From assembly GCA_965247455.1 (NCBI GenBank), contig CBDFHE010000014.1:62001-126000 (forward strand): a DNA stretch of 64,000 bases. The letters run 5' to 3'. The stretch is from JACZYA01 sp965247455. GTDB lineage: Bacteria > Acidobacteriota > Terriglobia > Acidiferrales > 2-02-FULL-67-57. This document shows positions 24,211 to 33,179 of this stretch, piece by piece (position 1 is the stretch's first letter; every line of letters begins with the position of its first letter). The notes under the pieces were generated by a model. The model saw only the letters and a program-made list of their open reading frames with translations. It was not told where the DNA came from and made no database searches. The position numbers and the translations under genes were made by a program.

Positions 24211-25425
24211 ATGCCCGGCACGAGATTGCAGGTATATCCTTCCCGCGCAATGACACTGCCGGCCGTGCGCTCTTGTTTGGAAGAGGTGCAATCTGGATCG
24301 CCGCTGACGCGCACGATGGCTGTTGGGCTTAGTCAGTGCACCGACCAGGAGCTGCCGTACCTTTTGTCAGCCGCTCGAGTGGTCCGCAAGCGCTTCTGCC
24401 CATCGGGGATCGTCACCTATTCCCGCAAGGTGTTCATCCCTTTGACGAATCTCTGCCGGGACTATTGTCGGTATTGCACCTTTCGCCGAGACCCGAATGA
24501 GCCCGGCGCTCACACCATGACTCCAGAGGAGGTGCTCCGCGTGGCCCGAGCGGGCGAGCGGCTTGGCTGCCGCGAGGCGCTCTTCAGCCTGGGGGACAAA
24601 CCCGAGATGATCTTCCCGGAAATGCGCGCCCATCTGCGGCAGCTCGGTTACAAGTCCACCTTGGAATACCTGGAAGCGATGTGCGAGTTGGTGTTGCGTG
24701 AGACCAAGCTCCTGCCCCACGCCAATCCAGGGCTGCTGAGCGCTGGCTGGATGCGCCGCCTCCGCCGCACGAATCCGAGTATGGGGTTGATGCTGGAAAC
24801 TACCAGCACGGCCCTGTTGCGTCCCGGTGGAGCCCACGACCGCGCACCCGACAAGGTCCCCGCGCTGCGGCTGCAAACTATCGAAGAGGCCGGCAAGCAG
24901 GGAATTCCTTTTACGACCGGACTCTTGATCGGCCTCGGTGAGACGCCCGAAGACCGGGTGGATACTTTGCTGGTTTTGCGCGAGCTGCACCGCCGCTACG
25001 GTCACATCCAGGAGGTCATCATCCAGAATTTCCGCTCCAAGCCGACCATACCAATGCGGCATTGGCCGGAGCCCACTCGCGGCGACCTGCTCAGAACGGT
25101 GGCGGTGGCCCGGCTGTTGCTGGGAAACATAAACGTACAGGCTCCACCCAACCTCAGCGCTCCCAACTACGAGGAGCTTCTCTCGGCGGGCATCAACGAC
25201 TGGGGTGGAATCTCGCCGCTCACGCCCGATTACATCAACCCGGAAGCTCCCTGGCCTCACCTGGAGGAGCTGCAGCAGCGGACCGAAGCCGCCGGATTTG
25301 AGTTGAAGCAACGGTTGCCCGTCTATCCGGAATATGTCGAAGCGGTGACCGCCACTCCCGGGTTGCTCGCAGAAAAAGTACGGAGCACGGCCGATTCGCA
25401 GGGATACGCGAGGAACTCCCAGTGA
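24211..25425 (+). CDS. cofG: 7,8-didemethyl-8-hydroxy-5-deazariboflavin synthase, CofG subunit
   Basis: 404 residues from the ATG at 24211 (a GTG 15 bp upstream is also possible). Radical-SAM enzyme; the cluster motif CRDYCRYC (CX3CX2C) lies near residue 90 after VTYSRKVFIPLTNL. Together with CofH it builds the deazaflavin chromophore F0 from tyrosine and a ribityl pyrimidine. Further hallmarks are LFSLGDKPE, LPHANPGLL and the C-terminal ISPLTPDYINPE. First gene of a six-gene F420 operon; its stop overlaps the cofD GTG start by 4 bp. Confidence 0.95.
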   Translation: MPGTRLQVYPSRAMTLPAVRSCLEEVQSGSPLTRTMAVGLSQCTDQELPYLLSAARVVRKRFCPSGIVTYSRKVFIPLTNLCRDYCRYCTFRRDPNEPGAHTMTPEEVLRVARAGERLGCREALFSLGDKPEMIFPEMRAHLRQLGYKSTLEYLEAMCELVLRETKLLPHANPGLLSAGWMRRLRRTNPSMGLMLETTSTALLRPGGAHDRAPDKVPALRLQTIEEAGKQGIPFTTGLLIGLGETPEDRVDTLLVLRELHRRYGHIQEVIIQNFRSKPTIPMRHWPEPTRGDLLRTVAVARLLLGNINVQAPPNLSAPNYEELLSAGINDWGGISPLTPDYINPEAPWPHLEELQQRTEAAGFELKQRLPVYPEYVEAVTATPGLLAEKVRSTADSQGYARNSQ

Positions 25426-26363
25426 TCGTAGTGTTGACGGGTGGAACCGGCGGGGCCAAATTCGCGCAGGGACTGATGTGTGTCTTGCCCGCTCGAGAAC
25501 TGACTTTCGTCGTGAATACGGGGGACGACTTCCGCTGGTGGGGTCTGCCTGTTTCCCCCGACCTTGATTCCATCACCTACGCTCTTGCAGATCTCCTGAG
25601 CCGAGATCGTGGCTGGGGCGTGGAGGGTGACACGTTTCACTGCCTGGAAGCGATGGGGCGGTTGGGAGCACCCACGTGGTTCCGGGTGGGCGACCGTGAC
25701 CTGGCCACGCACCTCATGCGCGGCCAGCTTTTGGCTGCGGGTAAGACCTTGTCTGCGGCGACAATTGAAATCACGCGTCGGTTGGAGATTGACGCGCGAA
25801 TCCTTCCCATGACAGACGCGTGTGTCGAGACCCGCATCCTGACCCCGGAAGGAGAGCTCAGTTTTGAGGAATATTTCGTTCGGGAGCGCTACCAAGTGCC
25901 GGTCGAGGGTGTTCGACTGAAAGGAATTGAAATGGCGCATCCTGCCCCGGGCGTCCTGGAAGCGATCGAAACGGCTGACGCTGTCCTTATAGCTCCGAGC
26001 AACCCCATCACCAGCATCGGCCCTATTCTGGCAGTGCCGGGCATCCGCAAAGCATTGGCGGAAACTCCTGCGCCCATCGGAGCTGTTAGCCCCATCGTGG
26101 GCAGCAGAGCCGTATCGGGGCCGGCTGGGACTTTGATGCAACTGCAAGGGCTGCCAGTTTCGCCCGAAGGCGTAGCCTGTTTTTATGCGGACTTCTTGGA
26201 CGTGCTCATCGCTGACGAGCGTGATGCCTCGGCGCTGCGGGGAGTTTCGGTTCCAGGCGTCCGCTTCCATTGCACCCAAACGCTGATGAAGTCTCTCGAT
26301 GACAAGGTGCAGTTGGCCCGGGCCGCAGTGGAGAGTACCCAACAGTCGCAGGTGGTGGGATGA
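25422..26363 (+). CDS. cofD: 2-phospho-L-lactate (or enolpyruvate) transferase CofD/FbiA
   Basis: 313 residues, GTG start inside the cofG stop. The N-terminal nucleotide-binding motif VVLTGGTGGAKFAQGL is followed by VVNTGDDFRWWGLPVSPDLD with the catalytic metal-binding Asp residues. It transfers the activated phospho-acid from the guanylylated product of CofC to F0, giving F420-0 or dehydro-F420-0. Length and motif order are typical. Stop overlaps cofC start. Confidence 0.95.
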   Translation: MIVVLTGGTGGAKFAQGLMCVLPARELTFVVNTGDDFRWWGLPVSPDLDSITYALADLLSRDRGWGVEGDTFHCLEAMGRLGAPTWFRVGDRDLATHLMRGQLLAAGKTLSAATIEITRRLEIDARILPMTDACVETRILTPEGELSFEEYFVRERYQVPVEGVRLKGIEMAHPAPGVLEAIETADAVLIAPSNPITSIGPILAVPGIRKALAETPAPIGAVSPIVGSRAVSGPAGTLMQLQGLPVSPEGVACFYADFLDVLIADERDASALRGVSVPGVRFHCTQTLMKSLDDKVQLARAAVESTQQSQVVG

Positions 26364-27031
26364 GGAGGGCAGAAACAAGGATTTTGGTCCCGGTAAAAAA
26401 CCGGGAGTACGCCAAACAGCGTCTCTCGTCTATTCTTGCCCCCTGGGAGCGGGAGTTGTTGGCCGAAGCTATGTTGAAAGACGTATTCACCATTCTAGGC
26501 ACTTGGCCGGAGCGTCCGCCGGTGTCTGTGGTTACAAATGATGCGCGCGCTTGCGAGTTGGCGCGCCATTTTTCCTTCGAGATCATCCAAGACGCGGCGA
26601 ACCACGGAGAAAGTGAAGCGATTTCCCTCGCCACCGCCGTCTGCGAAGAACAACGAACAGGCTCGCTTGTCCTCCCCGGTGATATTCCTCTGCTCCGGGT
26701 GAGCGAGGTTGAACAGGTATTGGCGGCGGCGCCCTCGGAGGGAACGGTGCTTGTGCCATCGGCCGATGGGCAGGGAAGCAACGCCGTGCTGCGGCGACCA
26801 GCGGGACTTTTTCCGCTGAGGTTTGGCGGCGAGAGTTTCACACGTCACTTGCAGCGGGCGCGCGCCACCGGAAAGCCGTGCGTTACCCTGGAGTTGCCGG
26901 GTATTGCACTGGATGTTGACACTCCACAAGACTTGAGCAGGCTGCTTGCCGTTGAGGGCAACACCCGTGCGCAGCAACTGCTGCAGTGCTGGAACCTCCC
27001 AGAGCGGTTGTTGGCAGTGGCCAACTCATGA
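26360..27031 (+). CDS. cofC: 2-phospho-L-lactate/phosphoenolpyruvate guanylyltransferase CofC
   Basis: 223 residues; ATG overlaps the cofD stop. GT-A-like nucleotidyltransferase with ILVPVKNREYAKQRLSSIL at the N-terminus (GTP-binding loop with Lys), LVLPGDIPLLRVSEVE (metal-binding Asp) and LVPSADGQGSNAVLRRP. It activates the three-carbon phospho-acid with GTP for CofD. Whether lactate or PEP is used cannot be told from the sequence; most bacterial versions use PEP. Confidence 0.93.
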   Translation: MRRAETRILVPVKNREYAKQRLSSILAPWERELLAEAMLKDVFTILGTWPERPPVSVVTNDARACELARHFSFEIIQDAANHGESEAISLATAVCEEQRTGSLVLPGDIPLLRVSEVEQVLAAAPSEGTVLVPSADGQGSNAVLRRPAGLFPLRFGGESFTRHLQRARATGKPCVTLELPGIALDVDTPQDLSRLLAVEGNTRAQQLLQCWNLPERLLAVANS

Positions 27032-27038
27032 GGGGATA

Positions 27039-27791
27039 ATGTTGGAACTTCGGGTTATCCCCGTGCGGGGAATGGGAGACATCAAGCCGGGCGATGTGCT
27101 CGTGGACAAAATGCTCGGGGCCCTGCGCCGGCAGAGAGTCCGGTTGATCGCGGGAGACATTCTGGTGGTAACCCATAAGATTGTTTCCAAAGCAGCAGGA
27201 CGAGTCGTACCCTTGGAGCAAGTGAAAGCTTCCCGGCGGGCTCGGCGGTGGGCCGCGCGGCATGGGCTGCGTGCGCAGGTGGTCGAGCTGGCTTTGTCGG
27301 AAAGCCGGCGAGTGGTCCGCCAGGGGCGCGGCGTCTTGATAACTGAGACGCGGCATGGATTTGTTTGCGCCAATAGCGGAGTGGATCTTTCCAATGTGGA
27401 CGGAGGCAGAAGTGCCGCTTTGCTTCCTTTGGATCCAGACCGGGCGGCCGCGAAACTTAACAGAGCGATCAAGAGAAAGCTTGGCTTGTTCATCCCCATC
27501 ATTATCAGCGATAGTTTCGGCCGGCCTTGGCGGAGAGGCTTGACCGAGGTGGCGATCGGGGTCGCCGGGATGCGGGCACTCAAGGATTTTCGTGGCAAAC
27601 GGGATCCATATGGATATCGTTTGAAAGGAACTTTGGAGGCGGTGGCGGACGAATTGGCCTGCGCAGCGGGTCTGATGAGCGAGAAGTTTTTGGGCGCGCC
27701 TGTATGTGTTGTCCGAGGGTACTCCTATCAGCGCGGCAGGGGACGCGCCAGGGATTTGATCCGGCCCCGCTCCGAGGACTTGTTTCGCTGA
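27039..27791 (+). CDS. cofE: Coenzyme F420-0:L-glutamate ligase CofE
   Basis: 250 residues from the ATG at 27039, chosen because GAGGGG ends 4 bp upstream and because the family begins ELRVIPVRGMGDIKPGD. Typical segments are ILVVTHKIVSKAAGRVVPL, SRRVVRQGRGVLITETRHGF, CANSGVDLSNVDGG and ISDSFGRPWRRGLTEVAIG. It adds the gamma-linked glutamates of the F420 tail with GTP. It lacks the extra C-terminal reductase domain of actinobacterial FbiB, so another enzyme would have to reduce dehydro-F420-0 if PEP is the substrate. Confidence 0.94.
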   Translation: MLELRVIPVRGMGDIKPGDVLVDKMLGALRRQRVRLIAGDILVVTHKIVSKAAGRVVPLEQVKASRRARRWAARHGLRAQVVELALSESRRVVRQGRGVLITETRHGFVCANSGVDLSNVDGGRSAALLPLDPDRAAAKLNRAIKRKLGLFIPIIISDSFGRPWRRGLTEVAIGVAGMRALKDFRGKRDPYGYRLKGTLEAVADELACAAGLMSEKFLGAPVCVVRGYSYQRGRGRARDLIRPRSEDLFR

Positions 27792-27801
27792 GGAGGGAAT
27801 T

Positions 27802-29028
27802 ATGGGACCTGTTGTGAGCTGCACTGAACTGGAACAGTTTTTCACACTCAACTGGCGGGAGGTCGAATCTCGCTTGTCTTCATCGGTGCGCGCCTCGCTG
27901 GAAAAAATCCTGGAGAGCCAAGCGGGAGACTCGCTTTCGTATGAAGAATGTCTTCGGCTGGCGTACGCAGAGGGAGACGATTTGCTGGGTTTGTTGCTAG
28001 CGGCTGATCGGCTGCGCCGGGATCTGGTTGGCGACACTGTTACTTACGTAGTAAACCAAAATATCAACTTTACCAACGTCTGTTTCATCGGCTGCAAGTT
28101 CTGCGCTTTCAGCCGGAGTCCGAAAGATTCCGACGCCTATTTCCTTTCTTTGGAAGAAGTGGCTCAGAAAACCCGGGAAGCTTGGCAGCGAGGCGCCACC
28201 GAAGTCTGCATCCAAGGAGGGCTGCCACGGAATCTCCCTCCTTTTTACTATCGAGACATTCTTCGCACAGTGAAGCGAACAGCCCCGCGTATCCACGCTC
28301 ATGCCTTCTCGCCCATGGAGATCACTTATGGGGTCGAGCTGACGGGGATGCCGTTGCCGGAGTATCTGACCATGCTCAAGGCAAACGGATTGGACACCCT
28401 GCCCGGTACAGCAGCCGAGATTCTGGACGACCAGGTTCGGGCTGTGCTTTCCCGGAACAAGCTTTCCACGCGGCAATGGGAAGAAGTCATTAGCACCGCG
28501 CACCGGTGCGGCATTCGTACCACCTCTACCTTGATGTACGGGCACCTTGAAACCCCAACCCACTGGGTCAATCAACTCCTGCGGTTCCGGCGCATCCAGC
28601 GGGCAACCGGCGGGTTTACGGAATTCGTTCCGCTCGGGTTCGTCCATTTCAATACTTTGCTCTTCCAACAAGGAAGAGTTCGCCCTGGACCGACGTTGGA
28701 GGAACATCTGAAGATTCATGCCCTCGGTCGTATTATCCTGGCGGGCGCCATCAACAACATCCAAGTCTCTTGGGTCAAGCTGGGGCGGCGCTTGTCTGAT
28801 CTCTGCCTGCAGGCAGGAGCGAATGATTACGGTGGCACCTTGAAGGAAGAGAATATATCCCGTTTGGCTGGGGCCACCGCAGGCCAATACATCGGGCCGG
28901 AGGAGTTCCACGATCGGATTCGGGAGTTGGGGCGGATTCCGGCCGAGCGCAACACAACCTACACCCGCATCCAAGTGTTTCCCGAGAGCGCCACGGTCTC
29001 AGCGTCGGCGGTTCCCGCCGGAAAGTGA
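27802..29028 (+). CDS. cofH: F0 synthase subunit CofH (aminofutalosine-synthase-like radical SAM)
   Basis: 408 residues; GAGGAGGG ends 5 bp before the ATG. The radical-SAM motif CFIGCKFC follows NQNINFTNV near residue 100. Downstream features are EVCIQGGLPRN, HAHAFSPMEITYG and LMYGHLETPTHWV, all typical of CofH. CofH joins a tyrosine-derived radical to the pyrimidine for CofG. MqnE/MqnC paralogues share the fold, but the position between cofE and npdG supports CofH. Confidence 0.94.
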   Translation: MGPVVSCTELEQFFTLNWREVESRLSSSVRASLEKILESQAGDSLSYEECLRLAYAEGDDLLGLLLAADRLRRDLVGDTVTYVVNQNINFTNVCFIGCKFCAFSRSPKDSDAYFLSLEEVAQKTREAWQRGATEVCIQGGLPRNLPPFYYRDILRTVKRTAPRIHAHAFSPMEITYGVELTGMPLPEYLTMLKANGLDTLPGTAAEILDDQVRAVLSRNKLSTRQWEEVISTAHRCGIRTTSTLMYGHLETPTHWVNQLLRFRRIQRATGGFTEFVPLGFVHFNTLLFQQGRVRPGPTLEEHLKIHALGRIILAGAINNIQVSWVKLGRRLSDLCLQAGANDYGGTLKEENISRLAGATAGQYIGPEEFHDRIRELGRIPAERNTTYTRIQVFPESATVSASAVPAGK

Positions 29029-29037
29029 GAAAGTTCG

Positions 29038-29745
29038 ATGAGTCGCCCGATTGCCATCGTGGGGGGAACCGGCCCGGAGGGATCGGGCTTGGCGCTGCGC
29101 TGGGTTCGTGCGGGGGAAACAGTCATTATTGGTTCCCGTGACGCGCAACGGGCGCAGCGCACGGCAGCGCAAGTTGCAGAAAAGACGGGCGCTCACGATC
29201 GCGTGCGAGGAGAAGAAAATGCGAGGGCGGTAGCGGCTGCTGACGTGGTTGTCCTTACCGTGCCCTTTTCCGGACAGGCCAGCTTGTTAAAGCAGTTGAA
29301 GCCAGCCTTCAAGCCGGGTGCCGTGCTGATTGACACCACGGTACCGCTAGCGGCCGTCGTGGGCGGGCGGGCGACGCGGACACTGGGCGTCTGGCAGGGG
29401 TCGGCCGCCGAGCAAGCGGCCGAACTGGTGCCGAAAGGCGTGGCCGTGGCTGCTGCCTTTCAAAATCTGTCGGCGGTTCTTTTGGATAGCGAGGCCCAGA
29501 TTGAGTGTGACGTCATTGTTTGCAGTGATGACGATCGCGCCCGGCAGGTGGCCAACGAATTGGCTGAGAAAATCCCCGGCGTGCGGGCCCTCCATGGGGG
29601 AAAGCTGGAGAACGCCCGAATTGTGGAGCAACTGACAGCGCTGCTGGTTACGCTCAATAGCAAACACGGTGTCCATGGCGTCGGCATCCGCGTTACCGGC
29701 TTGCCCAACAAGGCAATGCGCCAGCCGCCGCGCGAGGAGAACTAA
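29038..29745 (+). CDS. npdG: NADPH-dependent F420 reductase
   Basis: 235 residues starting 9 bp after cofH, with GAGAAAG ahead of the ATG. Rossmann fold with PIAIVGGTGPEGSGLALRWV at the N-terminus and IIGSRDAQRA, where the Ser-Arg contacts the NADP 2'-phosphate. It moves hydride between NADPH and F420, supplying F420H2 to dependent oxidoreductases such as the PPOX-type protein at 4695. Last gene of the operon. Confidence 0.9.
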   Translation: MSRPIAIVGGTGPEGSGLALRWVRAGETVIIGSRDAQRAQRTAAQVAEKTGAHDRVRGEENARAVAAADVVVLTVPFSGQASLLKQLKPAFKPGAVLIDTTVPLAAVVGGRATRTLGVWQGSAAEQAAELVPKGVAVAAAFQNLSAVLLDSEAQIECDVIVCSDDDRARQVANELAEKIPGVRALHGGKLENARIVEQLTALLVTLNSKHGVHGVGIRVTGLPNKAMRQPPREEN

Positions 29746-29862
29746 GGACTAACTCTAACCCCACGAGTAACCTGCCCGCAGGCATCAACTTCGCGCTCTT
29801 GATTTCTTCACAAATACTGCGTTCCGACTCGCACACGTCGGTTGGAACGAAGAACCCATTGA

Positions 29863-29896
29863 ATTCTAACTCTTCTCTAAGCGTTTTCTAAGGTTG
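29863..29896 (+). promoter_or_regulatory. Three 11-bp direct repeats, PhoB/OmpR-type operator
   Basis: TTCTAACTCTT, CTCTAAGCGTT and TTCTAAGGTTG follow each other at an 11-bp period, the layout bound by PhoB-family regulators. About 100 bp upstream of the bactofilin start. Related blocks precede the genes at 35878, 44795 and 45266. Confidence 0.5.
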
Positions 29897-29994
29897 ACGG
29901 GGGCAGTATGGAACGCGGATGGCTTTGCTGTTTGGGTTAAGAAGAGCAGCGTGGGGCCGAAGAAGTAAGCAAACGCGACAAGAGGATACGAACT

Positions 29995-30417
29995 ATGGGA
30001 AAGTGGACGGCAGACAGCAAGCAGGCAGCACCGAACGGGCAGACGGGCTTCTTGGCGCAAGGGGTCAGGTTGGAAGGGACGCTGGAGTTGGCGAGCGCGT
30101 TCCGGATTGACGGCGAGGTCAAGGGGCCGGTGCGGTGCCAGGAGCGGCTGGTTTTGGGAGAGAACGGGCGGGTTGAAGGGGAGATTGAAGCGGCCATCGT
30201 TTCGGTGGCGGGGAAGATCAGCGGCAACGTTACGGGGAGGGACCGGGTAGAAATTCTGCCCAGCGGGATGGTGGAAGGCGAGGTGTACACCCCTTCGTTG
30301 GTGATCGAAGCTGGAGGCGTGCTGGAAGGTCACTGCCACATGCGCGCTGACGGCAAGCCGGCCAAAGCAGTGCGGCCCCCAGACGGGGCGACCCCACGAC
30401 CAAACAGTTCTCGCTAG
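29995..30417 (+). CDS. Bactofilin (polymer-forming cytoskeletal protein)
   Basis: 140 residues. The central DUF583/bactofilin beta-helix shows regular Gly-turn units (VRLEGTLELASAFRIDGEV, LGENGRVEGEIEAAIVS, LPSGMVEGEVYTPSLVIE, AGGVLEGHCHM). The N- and C-terminal tails are polar and disordered, as usual. Bactofilins self-assemble without nucleotides into filaments that set cell shape, polarity or envelope positioning. Monocistronic, with its own operator-like repeats, and followed by PilZ genes. Confidence 0.9.
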   Translation: MGKWTADSKQAAPNGQTGFLAQGVRLEGTLELASAFRIDGEVKGPVRCQERLVLGENGRVEGEIEAAIVSVAGKISGNVTGRDRVEILPSGMVEGEVYTPSLVIEAGGVLEGHCHMRADGKPAKAVRPPDGATPRPNSSR

Positions 30418-30481
30418 GCGGCAAGGAACTGAGCCGGTGCCGCAGCTCAGGCGGCGGATGCGGATTCAGCGTGACGGGAGG

Positions 30482-30844
30482 CTAGAGGTAGCGGCCCAGG
30501 GCGAACTGGCGCTCCGGGTTGCGCGGGGGGAGGCGCTGCTTGGAAGACGGGAAGCTCGCGCTCGTCACTGACGTTTGGACAGGCTGTGTTGGCAGGTGTG
30601 CCTTCGGGTGGACTTGCGCAAGAGGCGCTAGCGGTCGCATACGGTTTCGGTAGAACCAGGCTGCTGCGGCAAGCCCCAGGGCCGTGACCAGAACAAGCAA
30701 GGTTGCAACCATGCTTCCTCCCACAACTATGTCTCCAGTGACCCCATCGGCGCTGGGTACGAACTGCTTTAGCCTGACAGGGTTCCGCTCGTCCATGGTT
30801 GATGTTAACCGGCTGGTGGGGTGAATTCGAGTTCCGGTTGTCAA
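30482..30844 (-). CDS. Hypothetical single-span membrane protein
   Basis: 120 residues as the longest frame; a start at 30796 (MDERNPVRLKQF) is more likely. One membrane segment, SMVATLLVLVTALGLAAAAWFY, followed by a Pro/Gln-rich tail that ends RQFALGRYL. No family recognised. It faces the PilZ gene at 30928 head to head. Confidence 0.4.
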   Translation of the reverse strand: MTTGTRIHPTSRLTSTMDERNPVRLKQFVPSADGVTGDIVVGGSMVATLLVLVTALGLAAAAWFYRNRMRPLAPLAQVHPKAHLPTQPVQTSVTSASFPSSKQRLPPRNPERQFALGRYL

Positions 30845-30927
30845 TCAGTTGAGTGGTCGCTAGGCTGGAAATGATGGGAAAATTCTAATGCTGCTACCTC
30901 GTGCTCTGTGGGATACTTCGGCTGGTC

Positions 30928-31242
30928 ATGACGACTGAACGCCGGGTTCATCAACGGATTAAACCTGAACAAATGCTGGTGGTGGAATACCCGGATTATC
31001 TGGGCCGGGTTGTGGACCTCAGCCCTTCGGGTGCCTTTATCGAGGACGAGCGCCCCCTCCGGCTCGGCGAAACGCTTCCCTTCAAGCTTTGGTTGAACTC
31101 GGTTGAAGCGGTTGAGGTGAGCGGAGTGATCCGCCGAGTGGAAGAGGGAAGCGGGATAGCGGTAGAGTTTGTTGGATTGAGAGAGACTGAGTACAACCGT
31201 CTGTGTGAGTTTCTGGATACCCGCCCCTTGTGGCAGATGTAG
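30928..31242 (+). CDS. PilZ-domain protein
   Basis: 104 residues from the ATG at 30928. Almost the whole protein is one PilZ barrel with both c-di-GMP motifs: RRVHQR (RxxxR) at the N-terminus and DLSPSG (D/NxSxxG) about 25 residues later. The remainder (WLNSVEAVEVSGVIRRVEEG ... GIAVEFVGL) is the usual barrel closure. It should act as a small c-di-GMP receptor. First of three PilZ genes in 1.4 kb, close to a bactofilin. Confidence 0.85.
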   Translation: MTTERRVHQRIKPEQMLVVEYPDYLGRVVDLSPSGAFIEDERPLRLGETLPFKLWLNSVEAVEVSGVIRRVEEGSGIAVEFVGLRETEYNRLCEFLDTRPLWQM

Positions 31243-31426
31243 AAGCCTGCCCCCTGCGTTGATGTTTGAATCGTCGCTGCACACTGCCTGAGCCAGGGTC
31301 TGTCCGCCGAGTGGGTATTGATGCTATAGCTTCGTGCTGCGCGGGGAGGCAGGCGCCAAGGCGCCGTAGCATTGCCGGGACAGGGCCTGCGGGTGTTTCC
31401 ATGAGTTTTATGGACTGGAGAAGCAA

Positions 31427-31744
31427 ATGACGGGTGACGGACGTCGTCGGAGTCCCCGAGCCGCGCTCTCCATTCCTTTGCGGGTGAAGTGGACCACTGC
31501 CAGGGGAGAAGTCACCGAGGAGCAGACGCACACAGAGACGCTCAACGGTCACGGGGCCCGTATCCGCCTCAAGTCTCCTATCCGCATCGGGCTGGAAATG
31601 GAGATTGTCAATCTCGAGAACCAGGAATCAGCCCGGGCCTGCGTGGTGTGGGCCAGTGACCACTCAACCCATGAGGGCCAAAGAGTCGGAATCGAGTTCC
31701 TGACTCCGCGGGCGGCTTTCTGGGGGATAACCTACCCGCCCTAA
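31427..31744 (+). CDS. PilZ-domain protein, variant motif
   Basis: 105 residues, one PilZ domain. The first motif is RRRSPRAAL; the second D/NxSxxG motif is degenerate (TLNGHGARIRL), so c-di-GMP binding is uncertain. The end FAVEL-type strand reads RVGIEFLTPRAAFWGITYPP, close to the end of the PilZ protein at 45827, which ends SYTFWGGSFPP, so those two form a subfamily. Confidence 0.75.
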   Translation: MTGDGRRRSPRAALSIPLRVKWTTARGEVTEEQTHTETLNGHGARIRLKSPIRIGLEMEIVNLENQESARACVVWASDHSTHEGQRVGIEFLTPRAAFWGITYPP

Positions 31745-31956
31745 CCGCTCCCACGACCAGACCCGCGCCGCCGCCGATGAATAGAATCCTCACCTGACTT
31801 ACCCCCGTTCCCGCTGGCGGGATTTTCAAGACAGCTTTACGCACCTGTCCCAAACCTGGCCTTCCGGCCAGTAGCCTTTGAGGGGGCGAGTGTGTCCAAA
31901 TAGCAGTTGAGGGCAGGCAGGTGTGTCTGGCCAGGGAGTGACGGTGGGGAACAAGA

Positions 31957-32277
31957 ATGCCGACTGACAAGAGCAAGCGAACGTACCCCCGCATCAAACC
32001 CAAGCAAGCCGTTCGGGTTGAATATCCCGACTTTGTGCCGCGGGTCCGAAACCTGAGCATCTCCGGCGCTTTCATTGAAGACGCGCGCCCTCTGCCGCGG
32101 GGACGCATCGTGCCCCTGCGGCTGTGGCTGGGCTACAAGGAACCGGTTACGATGAAAGCGATGGTCCGACGCGTAGAAGAGGGGCGCGAGATGGGGGTCG
32201 AGTTCTTGAGCATGGAGGAAGGCGACCGCAAGCGTTTGCGGGAGTTCGTGGGCGCCGCTCCGAGCTTGGAGACCTAG
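31957..32277 (+). CDS. PilZ-domain protein
   Basis: 106 residues. RTYPRIKPKQAVRVEYPDF and NLSISGAFIED contain the two c-di-GMP motifs (the Arg pair and NxSxxG). Close paralogue of the protein at 30928 over its whole length (RIKP, VEYPD, GAFIEDxRPL, LWL, RRVEEG). Preceded by a 212-bp gap with no gene. Confidence 0.85.
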   Translation: MPTDKSKRTYPRIKPKQAVRVEYPDFVPRVRNLSISGAFIEDARPLPRGRIVPLRLWLGYKEPVTMKAMVRRVEEGREMGVEFLSMEEGDRKRLREFVGAAPSLET

Positions 32278-32411
32278 GCAACACAACCAGCAGATACTAC
32301 AGCCACTGTTTTTCTTTCCCTCAGTATTCTTTTCTTCCGCCCGGAAGCTCTTCTCAGGTTTGCTGAAAGCCGGGAAGTTAGCGGATCAAGACTTACCGTT
32401 TCGCCCGTTTT

Positions 32412-33041
32412 CTACTGTGCAACTCGGCGGCGCATGATGGTTACGACCTCGGTTCCGCCGAACTTGGTTTTGGAAACTGTCAACCCGACCAGAACAAACC
32501 CCTGGGCTGCCGCTGCCTGCATCTCTTTATGCATGGTGGAGGTTTTCTTGGTGGCCAGCAACTTGTATTGGTATCGAAGCGGGGGATAGACCTCCAGGTC
32601 GCGCTCCAGAATCACCACCACTTCCTCGCCGCCAAAAGTGGATTTGAATACGGTCTGCCCGCGATACTCGAAGGCGGCGTCGGAGGCCTCTTGCATCTCT
32701 TTTTGCATGGTGGAGGTCTTGCTGGTGGCGAGCAGTTGGTATTGGTAGCGGGCGCCGGCTTCCGGCCCGACCGGCCGGCTCATGATGACGACGACTTCCG
32801 AGCCGCCAAAAGAGGTTTTGCCGCCCATGACAGTCTCAAACCGGAACCCGTCCTCCGCTGCTCGGTTCATTTCCTTTCGCATGGTTGAAGTCTTCTTGGT
32901 TGCCAGGAGGCGGTATTCGTACCGCTGGTTTTCTGTTTCGGGCTCAGGCGCTTGCGCGGTGGCGTCGGGTGAGGAGAGCATGCCGGTAAGCAACAGGCCG
33001 AGGATAACTACGGGCAGGTTTCTGTGCATGGATTCTCCCAT
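32412..33041 (-). CDS. Exported protein with three tandem ~52-residue repeats
   Basis: 209 residues. Signal peptide (NLPVVILGLLLTGMLSSPDATAQ). The rest is three repeats, each starting YxYxLLATxKTSTMxKEM and ending with FGGxEVVxIMxR; they begin near residues 42, 100 and 156. The pattern resembles DUF4177-type units, which fold as small alpha-beta modules. Alternative start at 33029. Function unknown. The conservation between repeats in both sequence and spacing suggests a triplicated binding module. Confidence 0.7.
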   Translation of the reverse strand: MGESMHRNLPVVILGLLLTGMLSSPDATAQAPEPETENQRYEYRLLATKKTSTMRKEMNRAAEDGFRFETVMGGKTSFGGSEVVVIMSRPVGPEAGARYQYQLLATSKTSTMQKEMQEASDAAFEYRGQTVFKSTFGGEEVVVILERDLEVYPPLRYQYKLLATKKTSTMHKEMQAAAAQGFVLVGLTVSKTKFGGTEVVTIMRRRVAQ

Positions 33042-33179
33042 GGGTTAGATTTGTAACTTGCGGCGGAGTCTATCGTGGATTTGCTTGGGGTGTCAACCGT
33101 GGGTCGGATACGCCGGTGGCCGCTCTGGGCTGCGGCAATCTCCTCGTCCACCGTGCCGCCTTGCGTTGGCGGCGTGGCG

